Positions 1-8,013 of a stretch of 64,000 bases of DNA are shown piece by piece. Origin of the DNA: Polyangiaceae bacterium (lineage in GTDB: Bacteria > Myxococcota_A > Polyangia > Polyangiales > Polyangiaceae). A program made the position numbers and the translations under genes. The stretch lies in assembly GCA_041389725.1 (NCBI GenBank), contig JAWKRG010000002.1, positions 1,364,001-1,428,000 of the forward strand. The letters run 5' to 3'. A model generated the notes under the pieces. It saw only the letters and a program-made list of their open reading frames with translations. It was not told the DNA's origin and did not search any database. Every line of letters begins with the position of its first letter. Positions within the stretch are counted from its first letter, which is position 1.

Positions 1-591
1 CAAGACACTGAGCTTGCCCCCGAGAGAGTGTCCGCTCACGCCGATCGCGTTGGTCAGCACGTGATCGGAAAGTGGATTGCCCGCCGCAGCCGATGCACCG
101 AGGAGAAAGTCGATACCGCCCATGACATCGTCGGTCGCGGCGGCGTGGTTGGGCACGAACCCCGCCGGGTAGTCGAGCGTGCACGAGACGAACCCGAACG
201 AGGCCACGTGCTTCGCCGTCGCATCGTACTGAGACGCCGGCAGTTGGAAGCCGTGGAGGATCACGAGCAGTGGCCATTGGCCTGCTTCCGCAGGCAAGTG
301 ACAACGCACCGGCACGTCGCTGCCCGTCGCCGCCACTTTCACGTTGGCCGTGTAGATCACGGTCTGCAGGGGACCGGTCTGAGTGGGGTCGACCACGGCG
401 CCACCGTCCTCCGACGCTTCCGCTGCAGCATCTGCGGGCGCAGCGTCCACTCCGCTGTCGGGCGCTCCGTCGAACGCGCCCGCGTCCACAGCGGTTTCCG
501 GGCCGGCATCAGACGCTTTGCTTTCGGCAGAGTCTTCCCCGGAACAGCCCACGACGACGGCCATCAGTAGGCAACGATGCAGCGCTCTCAT
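1..591 (-). CDS. alpha/beta-hydrolase lipoprotein (C-terminus beyond window edge)
   Basis: Reading the minus strand from ATG at 591 gives 197 codons open to base 1. The N-terminus is a short signal peptide ending in VVVGC, a lipobox, so the product is probably a lipoprotein. An Asp/Ala-rich linker follows (about residues 20-65), then an alpha/beta-hydrolase fold start with LLVILHGF (oxyanion region) and a nucleophile elbow GHSLGG close to the truncation. This resembles chlorophyllase/dienelactone-hydrolase-like esterases. The start overlaps the stop of the upstream MerR gene as ATGA, so the two are probably co-translated and the regulator may control it. Substrate unknown; the catalytic Asp and His lie outside the window. 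Confidence 0.8.
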   Translation of the reverse strand, partial: MRALHRCLLMAVVVGCSGEDSAESKASDAGPETAVDAGAFDGAPDSGVDAAPADAAAEASEDGGAVVDPTQTGPLQTVIYTANVKVAATGSDVPVRCHLPAEAGQWPLLVILHGFQLPASQYDATAKHVASFGFVSCTLDYPAGFVPNHAAATDDVMGGIDFLLGASAAAGNPLSDHVLTNAIGVSGHSLGGKLSVL

Positions 592-1310
592 TGGTTCCCT
601 CTTCGCTTGGCTGGGACAGCTGCGCGCATCGCCTCCGCCAGCAGCGGCAACAACAGACGCCGCCGTAGTAGCACGACCAGACGTTCACTGAGCACGGTCG
701 CAGCCTCCGTCAGATCTTCCGTGCGCTCTCCTGCAGCGGGAAGCACTCCGTGTCGGAACATCTCCAGTTCGACGGTCACCAGATTGCGCAACGCTTCCAG
801 GTAGCGTTGCAGGATGTCGATGGGCAGCATCTCTGGAGCGAGGCCGGCCTTGCGCGCTGCCCCGAGCGTCCGCAGCAAGGCCACATCGTCGCCCCCGTAG
901 CGCGCCCGCTTTCCTTTGGCGACGGGACGAATCACCCCCATGGCTTCGAGTCGGTCGAGATCCGCCGCGACGACCCCGGCGGCGAGCAACTCCGCTCGTG
1001 ACTTCCCTCCGGCCACTGCCATCTTTCCAAGCGCGCGATCCACCGCACTGGCCATGAGCAAGTCGCCGGACTGGTCTTGCGCGCCCTCGAGCATGTCGCG
1101 AATCACGGACAGCGGCAGGAAATGCTCTCGCTGCAAACGCTTGATGGCCCTGATGCGGTCGACGAGAGAGCGATCGTAGTAGGCCATGTTGCGCGCAGTG
1201 CGTTTCGCGGGTGGGGGCAGCAGCCCCTCACGCACGTAGTGCTTGATGGTCGCCGCCGGCACCTCGCTGAGCTTCACTAGGGTCGCCATCTTGACCAGCT
1301 CACCTTCCAT
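588..1310 (-). CDS. MerR-family transcriptional regulator
   Basis: 240 aa. Residues about 8-75 form a winged-helix MerR DNA-binding domain (KLSEVPAATIKHYVREGLLP, then an Arg-rich helix with YDRSLVDRIRAIKRLQ). The rest is helical and carries no Cys cluster, so this is not an obvious metal sensor. A stretch near residues 140-200 could be an effector or dimerisation segment. ATG at 1310 has AGGAAG 14 bases upstream; ATG at 1289 (MATLVKL) is an alternative with GAAGGTGAG in front and gives a more typical MerR N-terminus. The gene ends in an ATGA overlap with the hydrolase lipoprotein gene. Confidence 0.8.
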   Translation of the reverse strand: MEGELVKMATLVKLSEVPAATIKHYVREGLLPPPAKRTARNMAYYDRSLVDRIRAIKRLQREHFLPLSVIRDMLEGAQDQSGDLLMASAVDRALGKMAVAGGKSRAELLAAGVVAADLDRLEAMGVIRPVAKGKRARYGGDDVALLRTLGAARKAGLAPEMLPIDILQRYLEALRNLVTVELEMFRHGVLPAAGERTEDLTEAATVLSERLVVLLRRRLLLPLLAEAMRAAVPAKRRGNQ

Positions 1311-1643
1311 AGTGAGAAGTCGTACTTCCTACTTTTGGAGCAAGCAAGTCGATTTCGGCCGCGGAATTCGCTCAAAGTGGTCGGAAACGCCAGCTGGGAG
1401 GGCGTCGCGGGGCGGGAAGGCGTCGCGGGGCGGGAGGGCGTCGCGGGAATGGCCGGAGCTGGAACAGCCGGGGCCGGGAGGGCGTCACCCGCCAAGTGGA
1501 AGGCGGCTCCCTGCCACGCCGCGCGCCTAGCGCTCCAAGCTGCGTCGGATTGCCACAGGAAACGTCAGCCCAGCCCCCTGGCACAACGGTTGCGATGTGC
1601 GTTTCCACACATCGCGCCGCGGCGCGCACGAGGGAGATCGATC
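1311..1643. other. intergenic region between MerR gene and lipoprotein gene
   Basis: These 333 bases separate divergent genes and must hold both promoters. The visible structure is an 18-bp GC-rich tandem repeat (listed separately) and AGGGAG at 1631-1636, the ribosome-binding site of the gene at 1644. Open frames through the repeat translate to Arg/Pro/Ala low complexity and I do not regard them as genes. Confidence 0.5.
1396..1449. repeat. 18-bp tandem repeat, three copies plus one dispersed copy
   Basis: Unit GGGAGGGCGTCGCGGGGC at 1396-1413, a copy with one change at 1414-1431, and a third at 1432-1449 diverging in its last three bases. A related 12-base segment recurs from 1476. It is in the divergent intergenic region; function unknown. 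Confidence 0.75.
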
Positions 1644-2264
1644 ATGGCTTATCGGAATTCTTTGCTTTTGATGCTCACGCTTTCACTCACGTCGACCCTG
1701 GCTTGCGGCAGCGACGGTGGCGACGGCAGTGACAACGGGGCTGGCGGCGACGCCTGCAGTCAGGCGGAGCAACGCTATGCGGACTGCAAGCAGGGTTCGG
1801 TTCTCGAGATCAACGGCGCATGCAGCGGTGGCAATCTCGATCGGGCGAACTGCATCAACAGCGCCAGCTGCGCGGAAGTGGATCAATGCATCCTGAAGAC
1901 GGGCAGCGGCGGGAGCGGTTCCGGAGGTGCAACCGGGAGCGGTGGCAACCCGGGCAGCGGTGGCAGCGCGGGCACGCCGGGCAGCGGTGGAACGACCGGC
2001 GCGTGTGTCGATATCTCGGGTACCTACTCCGTCGCGGGCAGCTGCGACGTCAAGGACTGCGTGGTGAAGCAGACGAGCTGCACCGCGAACTTCGTCTGCA
2101 ACAATGGCACGCAGTCCTACACCGGCGCAGTGGTTGGCAGTTCGGTGACGTTCGTGGGCGTCACGGGCACCTGCACCGGCACCCTGGCCGGAAACACGCT
2201 TGCCGGGACCTGCAAGGACAGCTTGGGCCTCGGAGCGGCCTGTCAGTACAGCGCAACGCGGTGA
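1644..2264 (+). CDS. Gly/Ser-rich lipoprotein, unknown function
   Basis: 206 aa. Signal peptide MAYRNSLLLMLTLSLTSTLAC with the lipobox Cys at 21. Residues 22-88 are Cys-containing (six Cys spaced like a small disulphide domain: DACSQAEQRYADCK...CINSASCAEVDQC), a pattern common in myxobacterial lipoproteins. A GSGG linker follows, then a beta-rich domain (about 115-206) with Cys pairs and repeated Thr/Gly/Val strands (SYTGAVVGSSVTFVGVTGTCTG). The ribosome site AGGGAG lies 8 bases before ATG. I recognise no enzyme motif. Probably surface-exposed or periplasmic. Confidence 0.75.
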   Translation: MAYRNSLLLMLTLSLTSTLACGSDGGDGSDNGAGGDACSQAEQRYADCKQGSVLEINGACSGGNLDRANCINSASCAEVDQCILKTGSGGSGSGGATGSGGNPGSGGSAGTPGSGGTTGACVDISGTYSVAGSCDVKDCVVKQTSCTANFVCNNGTQSYTGAVVGSSVTFVGVTGTCTGTLAGNTLAGTCKDSLGLGAACQYSATR

Positions 2265-2276
2265 AGGAGCTCCTGG

Positions 2277-2305
2277 GGCGTCTGCGGGGCCGGGCCGCGG
2301 ACGCC
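2277..2305 (+). terminator. GC hairpin downstream of lipoprotein gene
   Basis: GGCGTCTGCGG (2277-2287), loop GGCCGGG, then CCGCGGACGCC (2295-2305). This is an 11-bp stem with one G-T pair, 12 bases after the stop of the gene ending at 2264. There is no T tract, so it may only protect the 3' end. Confidence 0.4.
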
Positions 2306-2375
2306 TGCCAGGACCACCGGAATGCAGAAGCATCAGTGGTTGTGTGAGAGGAAGGAGCGGGTCGCCGACGCGTGC

Positions 2376-2381
2376 TATCGT
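2376..2381 (+). promoter_or_regulatory. extended -10 candidate (TGC-TATCGT)
   Basis: TATCGT preceded by TGC and ending 8 bases before ATG at 2390. It predicts a transcript with almost no leader. Confidence 0.4.
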
Positions 2382-2389
2382 CCGCGGTC

Positions 2390-2875
2390 ATGGCTCCGAG
2401 CGACGCATCCCTCGATCCCTCGTGGAGGTGGGTGGACGTCGACGGTAGTGAGCGCTCGACGACCCTGCGAGAGTTGACCCACAGCGTCCACGAAGAGCAG
2501 CTTCCGCCCTTCGTGTTGGTGTGGCGCCCCGGTTGGATGGAATGGCTCCCGGCCTACTTGGTACCGGAGTTGGCGGACACGCTGGGCGTGGAAGTGCCGC
2601 ATACGCCGGACGAAGACGACACGCAGCGCGAGCCGCCGAGCCCGCCGCTGGAGTGGTACACGGAGTGCCTGGGACACGGTGGTTTGCCGACCTTGCTGGC
2701 TCGCTCGCGATCCGTGCGCAAACGCAGGGTGAATCTGGATTGGAGCGACGTGTTCACCAGCGAAGAATCACCCACGGAACCGCGCAAGCGTCGCTTGCTC
2801 CCGGTGGGCGCTTTTCCGGACATCGATGCGTACCTCGACCACCTCCGCAAACTGAGGGGCGTGCGCTCGCGCTGA
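2390..2875 (+). CDS. GYF_2-like domain protein
   Basis: 161 aa, cytoplasmic, no signal peptide. Residues about 9-60 match the pattern of the GYF_2 (DUF4339) domain: a short strand with Trp, a helix, then LPPFVLVWRPGWMEWLPAYL and PEL, where family members have LVWxxGMxxWxPAxxxPEL. The rest is charged, with an Arg/Lys-rich patch near 100-115 and 130-140. GYF_2 domains usually occur in proteins that bind partners or sit next to membrane segments; here the domain stands alone. ATG 2390 is preferred to an in-frame GTG at 2372 because of the -10-like TATCGT just upstream. Molecular role unknown. Confidence 0.65.
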   Translation: MAPSDASLDPSWRWVDVDGSERSTTLRELTHSVHEEQLPPFVLVWRPGWMEWLPAYLVPELADTLGVEVPHTPDEDDTQREPPSPPLEWYTECLGHGGLPTLLARSRSVRKRRVNLDWSDVFTSEESPTEPRKRRLLPVGAFPDIDAYLDHLRKLRGVRSR

Positions 2876-3070
2876 GGGAAGCTCGCTGCCGCAGGCGCTT
2901 CTTGGGAGCGCGCGAGCCCAGGAACCGAGCGAGATCCGCGAAGATTCGCCCTCCGCGGGACGCGACAGCTACAAAACAGTGAATAAATGGCGTCGGTGTC
3001 CCATCCCACGCAGGTGATGGCGTGGTGTCGATTGCCGCGCCGTGCTAGGAAACGCCAGGGAGTGGCTGGG

Positions 3071-4198
3071 ATGATTCGACGACTTGGATTCGTGGGCTTT
3101 GGACTGATTGTCGCGGTGAGCGGAGTCGGCGCGTGCGCCAATAGCAGCGGCGGGGTCGGCGGTAACGGCGGCGCGGGTGGCTACGGGGCCTTCGGAACCG
3201 GAGCGACCGGCGCGACCGGAGCGACCGGCGCAACCGGAGCGACCGGTGCGACCGGCGCAACCGGAGCGACCGGTGCAACCGGCGCGGTTGGCGGCGGCGG
3301 AACGGGCGCGACGGGCGCGACAGGTGCAACCGGCGCTGTCGGTGGTGGCGGAACGGGCGGGGCGGTCGGCAACGGCCAGCTCGCCGCAGCTTGCGTCAGC
3401 AATGCCGAATGTGGCGCAGGCCTCACGTGCATTCTCCCGAACTCGGGCGCCTGGGACGGACAAGGACCCGCCCACGGCTATTGCAGCATGACCTGCACCG
3501 CGACCACGGACTGCACGCCCGTGGATGCAACGAGCGAGTGCGTGAGCTTCGACGGCACGACCGGTTACTGCCTCAAAGGCTGCACGGTAGGGACGCCCTT
3601 TGGCCCGGCCAAGTGCCACGGTCGAGTGGACGTTGGCTGTCAAACGTTCTTGCGCACCGCCACTCAGGGTGCCTGCGGCGCAGGCAACACGTGCCCCACC
3701 GGGCAAGCGTGCGGGTCTGACGGTCAGTGTCATCAGACCTTCGCCGGTTGCTCAGCGATGTGCGCGGTGAACTCCGACTGTCCCAGCGGCATGAACTGCG
3801 ATCCCGGCACGGGCCTGTGCTCCACCACGGCGCCTACGGGCAAGACCTTGGGTCAGGCCTGCGTGCAACAGCCTGCCGGGCAGCCCAGTGAGTGTCAGGG
3901 CTTGTGCGTGACCATCACGCCCGCGACCCTGCGCTTCTGTAGCCAGTTCTGCGTGCTGGGCGCGCCGAACGCTTGCGGCTGGGCGGGTCCAGGAAACAAG
4001 GGTACGGCGTTCTGTGGGTTGTCGTTCGACACCGCCGCGACGAGCGGCGACGTCGGAGCCTGCACCTATCTGTGCGACTGCGATCCCGAGTGTCCTGCAG
4101 GCTATATCTGCCAGGCGGACACGGACGTTCAGACCAACGCATTGCGTAAGGGCTCGTGCTCACCCGGAACCTCGGGCGGCATCCCCGCCTGCAATTGA
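3071..4198 (+). CDS. collagen-like GAT-repeat, Cys-rich lipoprotein
   Basis: 375 aa. Signal peptide from MIRRLGF ending VSGVGAC (lipobox Cys about 18). Residues about 38-100 are a near-perfect Gly-Ala-Thr triplet repeat with two GAVGGGGT interruptions. This has Gly at every third position as in collagen-like bacterial stalks but with Thr instead of Pro, so triple-helix formation is unproven. The C-terminal 270 residues are rich in paired Cys (CVSNAECGAGLTC, CPTGQACGSDGQC, CDCDPECPAGYIC), resembling EGF/Dickkopf-like modules of myxobacterial surface lipoproteins. ATG 3071 follows GGGAGTGG. Probably a stalked outer-membrane surface protein; ligand unknown. Confidence 0.75.
   Translation: MIRRLGFVGFGLIVAVSGVGACANSSGGVGGNGGAGGYGAFGTGATGATGATGATGATGATGATGATGATGAVGGGGTGATGATGATGAVGGGGTGGAVGNGQLAAACVSNAECGAGLTCILPNSGAWDGQGPAHGYCSMTCTATTDCTPVDATSECVSFDGTTGYCLKGCTVGTPFGPAKCHGRVDVGCQTFLRTATQGACGAGNTCPTGQACGSDGQCHQTFAGCSAMCAVNSDCPSGMNCDPGTGLCSTTAPTGKTLGQACVQQPAGQPSECQGLCVTITPATLRFCSQFCVLGAPNACGWAGPGNKGTAFCGLSFDTAATSGDVGACTYLCDCDPECPAGYICQADTDVQTNALRKGSCSPGTSGGIPACN
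3194..3363 (+). repeat. 9-bp-type coding repeat (GCGACCGGA/C units)
   Basis: Tandem units of the GCGACCGGN type encode Gly-Ala-Thr triplets inside the lipoprotein gene, interrupted twice by segments encoding AVGGGGT. Such near-identical units are prone to slippage, so copy number may vary between strains. Confidence 0.8.
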
Positions 4199-4229
4199 GC
4201 GACACGAGCTCGGTTGGGAACTCTCGACG

Positions 4230-4257
4230 CCGAGCCCGCTGAATGCCGCGGGCTCGG
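4230..4257. terminator. 10-bp perfect hairpin between convergent genes
   Basis: CCGAGCCCGC (4230-4239), loop TGAATGCC, GCGGGCTCGG (4248-4257). It lies between the stop at 4198 on the plus strand and the stop at 4282 on the minus strand. It is probably a bidirectional 3'-end structure; no T run. Confidence 0.55.
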
Positions 4258-4281
4258 GAACAGCCTCGGGACTGGCGCCAG

Positions 4282-5253
4282 CTAGGGCAGCACTCGATAG
4301 GTGAAGGTCAGCAGTGGCAAGACCTCCGGTGGCTCGTCCACGCCTAGGGGTCGCAGCAACGTCAAGTCCAACGCCCAAGTGCGGTACGGCAGGCGGAAGC
4401 CAGCCGAGATGGCCGCGCCGTGGTACTCACTTGCCTCACTGCCGATGGGCATCAGGGTGTCGGCTTCGAGCAACACGGCAGCCCAGGGCGCGACACGCCA
4501 GACGAATCCCGCACCAGGTACCAGTATCACCGCGGGCCCCGCCAAGAGGGCCGTCGTTGCCAGGCTGGCGCTGGTCTCACATGGGCGATCGAAGCAGAGC
4601 TGCACGACTCCACCGGCTCGCCCCACCACCGCGCCTCCTTCTTCCAGTCCGAAGAGGCCCGTGAATGAGCCGAGCAAGGCAGCCCGCACTGGCCCATGCC
4701 CAGCCACGCTGGTCTTGAGCGTCAGATCCAGCGGATAGATCGCGTCCTCGCCCAGCGGCGGCGTGCCCGTCAAGGTCAACTGTGTGGAGTCCGAGAACGC
4801 GTAGCCCACCTGCAGGAACACGATGTCCGTAGTGGACAGGTACAGGGTGCCTTCGGGCTGGGTCATCGCGGTGGGTTGAATCACCACACGGTCCAGATGC
4901 GCATCGCCGACGCGAGCACGACTCGGTTCAGAGCTCGCAGTTGCTGGCTGCGCGGCAGGTCCAACGAAGGCAGGTGGCCGATAGACGGGACTGGGCGTGG
5001 CGGGAGCTGCGCGCGGTGCATAGCCAGGCGCGAGGGCACCGTAGGGCGCCACGCCAGGAGCTGCGGGTGCGATGGGCGCTGCGGCAGGTGGCGCCGGCGT
5101 CTGGGTGCCGCCGTCGCCAGGCGTGAATCCAGAATCACTATCAGGCGTGAATTCCGGTGCACCATCGACGGCAGCACCCGCGTCCGTCTGCGCGTTGACC
5201 TCGCCGCTCGACGTCAAGCAAATGAGCATGCCGCCGATACGCGAAAGTCGCAT
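4282..5253 (-). CDS. secreted beta-rich (outer-membrane-like) protein
   Basis: 323 aa from ATG 5253, which gives a signal peptide (MRLSRIGGMLICL...VNAQTDA). Residues about 20-115 are Pro/Ala/Gly-rich low complexity. The C-terminal 200 residues alternate hydrophobic and polar residues in strand-sized blocks and end in Tyr-Arg-Val-Leu-Pro after LLTFTYRV, as many outer-membrane barrels end in an aromatic strand. ATG 5307 is a longer alternative but would add a charged N-terminus before the signal peptide. It is divergent from the MopE-motif lipoprotein gene. Function not recognised. Confidence 0.65.
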   Translation of the reverse strand: MRLSRIGGMLICLTSSGEVNAQTDAGAAVDGAPEFTPDSDSGFTPGDGGTQTPAPPAAAPIAPAAPGVAPYGALAPGYAPRAAPATPSPVYRPPAFVGPAAQPATASSEPSRARVGDAHLDRVVIQPTAMTQPEGTLYLSTTDIVFLQVGYAFSDSTQLTLTGTPPLGEDAIYPLDLTLKTSVAGHGPVRAALLGSFTGLFGLEEGGAVVGRAGGVVQLCFDRPCETSASLATTALLAGPAVILVPGAGFVWRVAPWAAVLLEADTLMPIGSEASEYHGAAISAGFRLPYRTWALDLTLLRPLGVDEPPEVLPLLTFTYRVLP

Positions 5254-5344
5254 GGTTTGTCGGGGAACCGCTCTCACGCGGGGACCAGGATAGTCATCTC
5301 GGGACATGGCTGCTACGTTGGAACGGGCTCGGGGCGGTCTTGGA

Positions 5345-5959
5345 ATGGCTCCTGCTTCCATTCACATCGTGTTCCACCTGCGCGCTCGCGCGGCTCTGTG
5401 TCTGCTTGGCCTCGCGTGGGGCTGCGGCCGCAGTGGGCTCGGCATCGAAGATGGCGCCGAGTTCGAAGACGGCGCTCCGCCGGTTGCCGACGCTTCAACG
5501 ATGGATGCGGCACCCATCGACGCTGGCATTTCGACTTGCGTCCCCAGCGAGGAGATCTGCAACGGCGTGGACGACGACTGCGACGGCACCGTGGACGAGG
5601 TCCCCGCAGTCCCCTGCCCCGAAGGCGGCAGCAGCTACTGCGTCGCAGGCAAGATGAGCGAATGTCCTCGCCGCTGCGACGTTTGCATTCCGGGCAGCGA
5701 GCGGATCTGCTTCATTTCCTACTGCAAGTACTGGGCGGTCCAAACCTGCGCGGCAGACGGCAAGTCTTTTGGAAAGTGTGAGGAGCAGGATCCTCCTGCC
5801 GAGTGCAAGGCGGTCGCCAAAGACAAGAAGTACTCGAAGGCCCTGGAGGAGTGCTGCCTGGCAGCCGGCTACTGTTGTTTGGATGCCTTCGATCTGGATG
5901 ACGACGGCAACACGCAGGAGATGATTGGACAGTGCGAAGACGTACTCTGCTCCTCGTGA
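5345..5959 (+). CDS. MopE-type Asp-motif lipoprotein
   Basis: 204 aa. ATG 5345 gives a signal peptide ending LAWGC (lipobox). Residues about 70-86 contain CNGVDDDCDGTVDE, the putative metal-binding motif of the MopE family, in which Asp residues and a Cys pair frame a Ca/Cu-type loop. Further Cys pairs follow (CPRRCDVCIPGSERIC, ECCLAAGYCC). The C-terminus has DLDDDGN, an EF-hand-like loop. The next gene begins inside its last 28 bases (GTG 5932), so the two are probably co-translated. Likely a surface lipoprotein binding divalent metal; inference from motifs only. Confidence 0.7.
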   Translation: MAPASIHIVFHLRARAALCLLGLAWGCGRSGLGIEDGAEFEDGAPPVADASTMDAAPIDAGISTCVPSEEICNGVDDDCDGTVDEVPAVPCPEGGSSYCVAGKMSECPRRCDVCIPGSERICFISYCKYWAVQTCAADGKSFGKCEEQDPPAECKAVAKDKKYSKALEECCLAAGYCCLDAFDLDDDGNTQEMIGQCEDVLCSS

Positions 5960-6801
5960 CGCTGAGCTTCGCCACAGTGAGCATCGCGTCGGCCAGCCAC
6001 GCGGCACCTTGCGGTCGCCCTGACCTGATCGATACCGTGCCGCCTGATGGGGCTGCGGCAGTCCCCCTCAACGCCAAGCTGTTCGCCCGCTACGCCACGA
6101 TCGCCGAGTACTTGAACGAAGACATCGTCTTCACTCCCGACGGTGAGGCGCCCATCACCGTCAAGGGAGTTTTCGATTCCACGGAGGGGCTGCTCAGCAT
6201 CGAACCGCCCGTCGCACTGTCTAGTGGCGCGCGCTACAAGATCAGCTGGCCTCGACTGCGCGGCATCAGCACTGCGAGCTTGGGTCGCGGGGCTGAAGTC
6301 GAATTCACGGCAGGCGCTGGGACCGACGACGAGCCCCCGAGCTTCGTCGGCATCGACAGTGTGGATTGGGATGTCACGCGAGATCAGGACGACTGCACCG
6401 ATCGCTTGGAGCAGCGCTACGTGTTTGATCTAAGACTCGGCCCGGCCAGCGACGACGGGGGGCGCGACTCGTTGCTGTTGGTGGTGTTCCAAACCAAAGG
6501 CCCCGGATTGACTGCACCGAAACCCGTGTCCGTGAGTCGGCTGCCAGCGAGTGGCACACCGCTCGTCTTCAAACAGACCGTAGCTCGCGGTGCTGGCGAG
6601 GTCTGCTTTGCAGCACTGGTTCGAGACCTCACTGGCAAGACGTCCGCCAGCGCGGCGCGAGAGACGTGCACGGAAACCGTCGAGCCGCCCTTCTTCGAGG
6701 GATGCTCGATGCGCGGGCACGGCTCCCCCAGCCCTTGGTGGCTGCTCGGGCTCGCGACTCTGGCGGCCCGCTGCGTACGGCGACGAAGATGGCACGACTG
6801 A
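5932..6801 (+). CDS. secreted Ig-like protein with MYXO-CTERM-like tail
   Basis: 289 aa, GTG start overlapping the upstream gene by 28 bases. Signal peptide MRRRTLLLVTLSFATVSIASASHA. The middle has beta-sandwich features of bacterial Ig-like (Big_5-type) domains: DTVPPDGAAAVPLNAKLFARY, then alternating strands to about residue 255. The C-terminus (about 258-289) is GCSMRG, a hydrophobic stretch PSPWWLLGLATLAA and the Arg cluster RRRRW. This is the layout of MYXO-CTERM sorting signals, which are thought to be processed and anchored at the outer surface. It sits in an overlapping trio (5345-7904), so a joint surface role is likely. Confidence 0.7.
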   Translation: MRRRTLLLVTLSFATVSIASASHAAPCGRPDLIDTVPPDGAAAVPLNAKLFARYATIAEYLNEDIVFTPDGEAPITVKGVFDSTEGLLSIEPPVALSSGARYKISWPRLRGISTASLGRGAEVEFTAGAGTDDEPPSFVGIDSVDWDVTRDQDDCTDRLEQRYVFDLRLGPASDDGGRDSLLLVVFQTKGPGLTAPKPVSVSRLPASGTPLVFKQTVARGAGEVCFAALVRDLTGKTSASAARETCTETVEPPFFEGCSMRGHGSPSPWWLLGLATLAARCVRRRRWHD

Positions 6802-7904
6802 TTGGACTCTCCGCCGCGCTCATGATCGCCACCTGCTCGCGACTCACACTCGCACAAGCACCGGCTTCGCCAGGAGCTCCCGCGCAGCCGAGCGTCACGC
6901 AATCACCACCCGCGCCAATGCCCCAAGCCGCTCCAACGCCGCCAGCAGGGCCAACGCCACAAGCGGCGCCAATGCCCCAGGCCGTCCCAACGCCGCAAGC
7001 GGCGCCACTTCCTCAAGCCGCTCCAGTGCCAGAAGCGTCGTCGCCGTCTGCAGTCATGCCGGCCCCGCGCATCGCCGTCTTCGACGTGCTGGCAACGGGC
7101 GCGGATCCGCGTTTGGCGCGGGACCTGACGCTCGCGTTGCGAGGTGCAGCCGAGCGTCGAGGTTACGCGCCAATTCCCGAAGTCGAAGTGAGGAACAACC
7201 CGGCGCTCACCACGCAGTCGGGAGATCTCTCGCCTCCCGCGGCGCGGCGGCTGGTGCGCGCGCTGAACTGCCAACGAGGCGTGTTCGCTAGCGTGGGCGT
7301 CGCTCCCGGAAAGTACACGCTGCGGCTGGTCGTCGTCGACGCCGAGGGCGAGTTGGACGAGGCGAAGGACGCTGCGACTCCCGAAGCGGTCTTTGCGACG
7401 GCAACAAAACTGTTCGATGACCTGGTGCCCGTGCCGCCCAGACCTGAGCCTCGGACGCCTTCGCAGTCCACACCCCAGGAGACTCGATTCCCAGATCTGT
7501 GGTTAGCGTTTGGAACCGAGGGTGCATTGGGCCTATCCGGCGCTGGTTTCTACAATCATCTCGTCCACGGCCGAGCAAGCTTGCGTCACGGGCACACGTC
7601 GCTTGGAGTCGAACTGGCGTACGCGAACCTGAAGGGACGCGAGGGCCGCGCACACAACGTGCTTCCCTCGGTCGTCCTGGAGCACGCGCTCGATCTCGGC
7701 GCAGGGTGGGCGCTGCCCCTGTCCGCGTCGCCAGGCTACTTGCCCAACAACGGTCCGGTCTTTCAGGCCGGCGCTGGAGTCAGCTACGCGTTCGACCCCT
7801 CGACCGAGCTGTCGCTCCTGGCGCTCGCCCCCACCGCCTGGATCACCAAAGACCAGGTCGTCTATAGCCTGGACGTGGGAGCGGAACTGCGTTTCGGGCT
7901 GTAG
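6789..7904 (+). CDS. secreted Pro/Ala/Gln-rich protein with C-terminal barrel-like domain
   Basis: 371 aa. ATG 6789 overlaps the MYXO-CTERM gene by 13 bases. Signal peptide (MARLIGLSAALMIAT...LAQA), then residues about 25-88 of degenerate PMPQAAP/PTPQAAP repeats that probably span the periplasm or cell wall. Residues about 95-215 form an alpha/beta region (APRIAVFDVLATGADPRLARDLTLALRG) resembling the nucleotide-free fold of myxobacterial proteins that read out regulatory networks; this is weak. The last 150 residues alternate strand-like segments ending DVGAELRFGL, typical of outer-membrane barrels. Function unknown. Confidence 0.65.
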   Translation: MARLIGLSAALMIATCSRLTLAQAPASPGAPAQPSVTQSPPAPMPQAAPTPPAGPTPQAAPMPQAVPTPQAAPLPQAAPVPEASSPSAVMPAPRIAVFDVLATGADPRLARDLTLALRGAAERRGYAPIPEVEVRNNPALTTQSGDLSPPAARRLVRALNCQRGVFASVGVAPGKYTLRLVVVDAEGELDEAKDAATPEAVFATATKLFDDLVPVPPRPEPRTPSQSTPQETRFPDLWLAFGTEGALGLSGAGFYNHLVHGRASLRHGHTSLGVELAYANLKGREGRAHNVLPSVVLEHALDLGAGWALPLSASPGYLPNNGPVFQAGAGVSYAFDPSTELSLLALAPTAWITKDQVVYSLDVGAELRFGL

Positions 7905-7952
7905 GTTTCCGCCGTCAACGGATTGTATGCAACAATCCGACATGAACCTACA
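7900..7952 (+). terminator. nested hairpin after the outer-membrane-like gene
   Basis: Outer arms TGTAGGTT (7900-7907) and AACCTACA (7945-7952) enclose a perfect inner hairpin GGATTGT-ATGCA-ACAATCC (7920-7938). It begins at the stop codon of the preceding gene, so transcription termination is the simplest role. CCGTCAA (7912-7918) could instead pair with TTGACGG (7961-7967), giving an alternative fold. Confidence 0.5.
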
Positions 7953-7960
7953 CGTAACCC

Positions 7961-7989
7961 TTGACGGCCGGCGGTTCGAACGGTAGCCC
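7961..7989 (+). promoter_or_regulatory. sigma70-type promoter candidate for lipoprotein gene at 8014
   Basis: TTGACG at 7961-7966, a 17-base spacer, then TAGCCC at 7984-7989. The ATG at 8014 follows GGGAGGA, a strong ribosome-binding site. The -10 match is poor, so this is tentative. Confidence 0.4.
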
Positions 7990-8013
7990 TGCCCAGCTTT
8001 TCGGGAGGAAACC

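Noticed and set aside
7970..7985. GGTTCGAA motif resembling a tRNA T-loop (also near 43250)
   Set aside because: The flanking five-base arms do not pair and no acceptor or anticodon stem is present.
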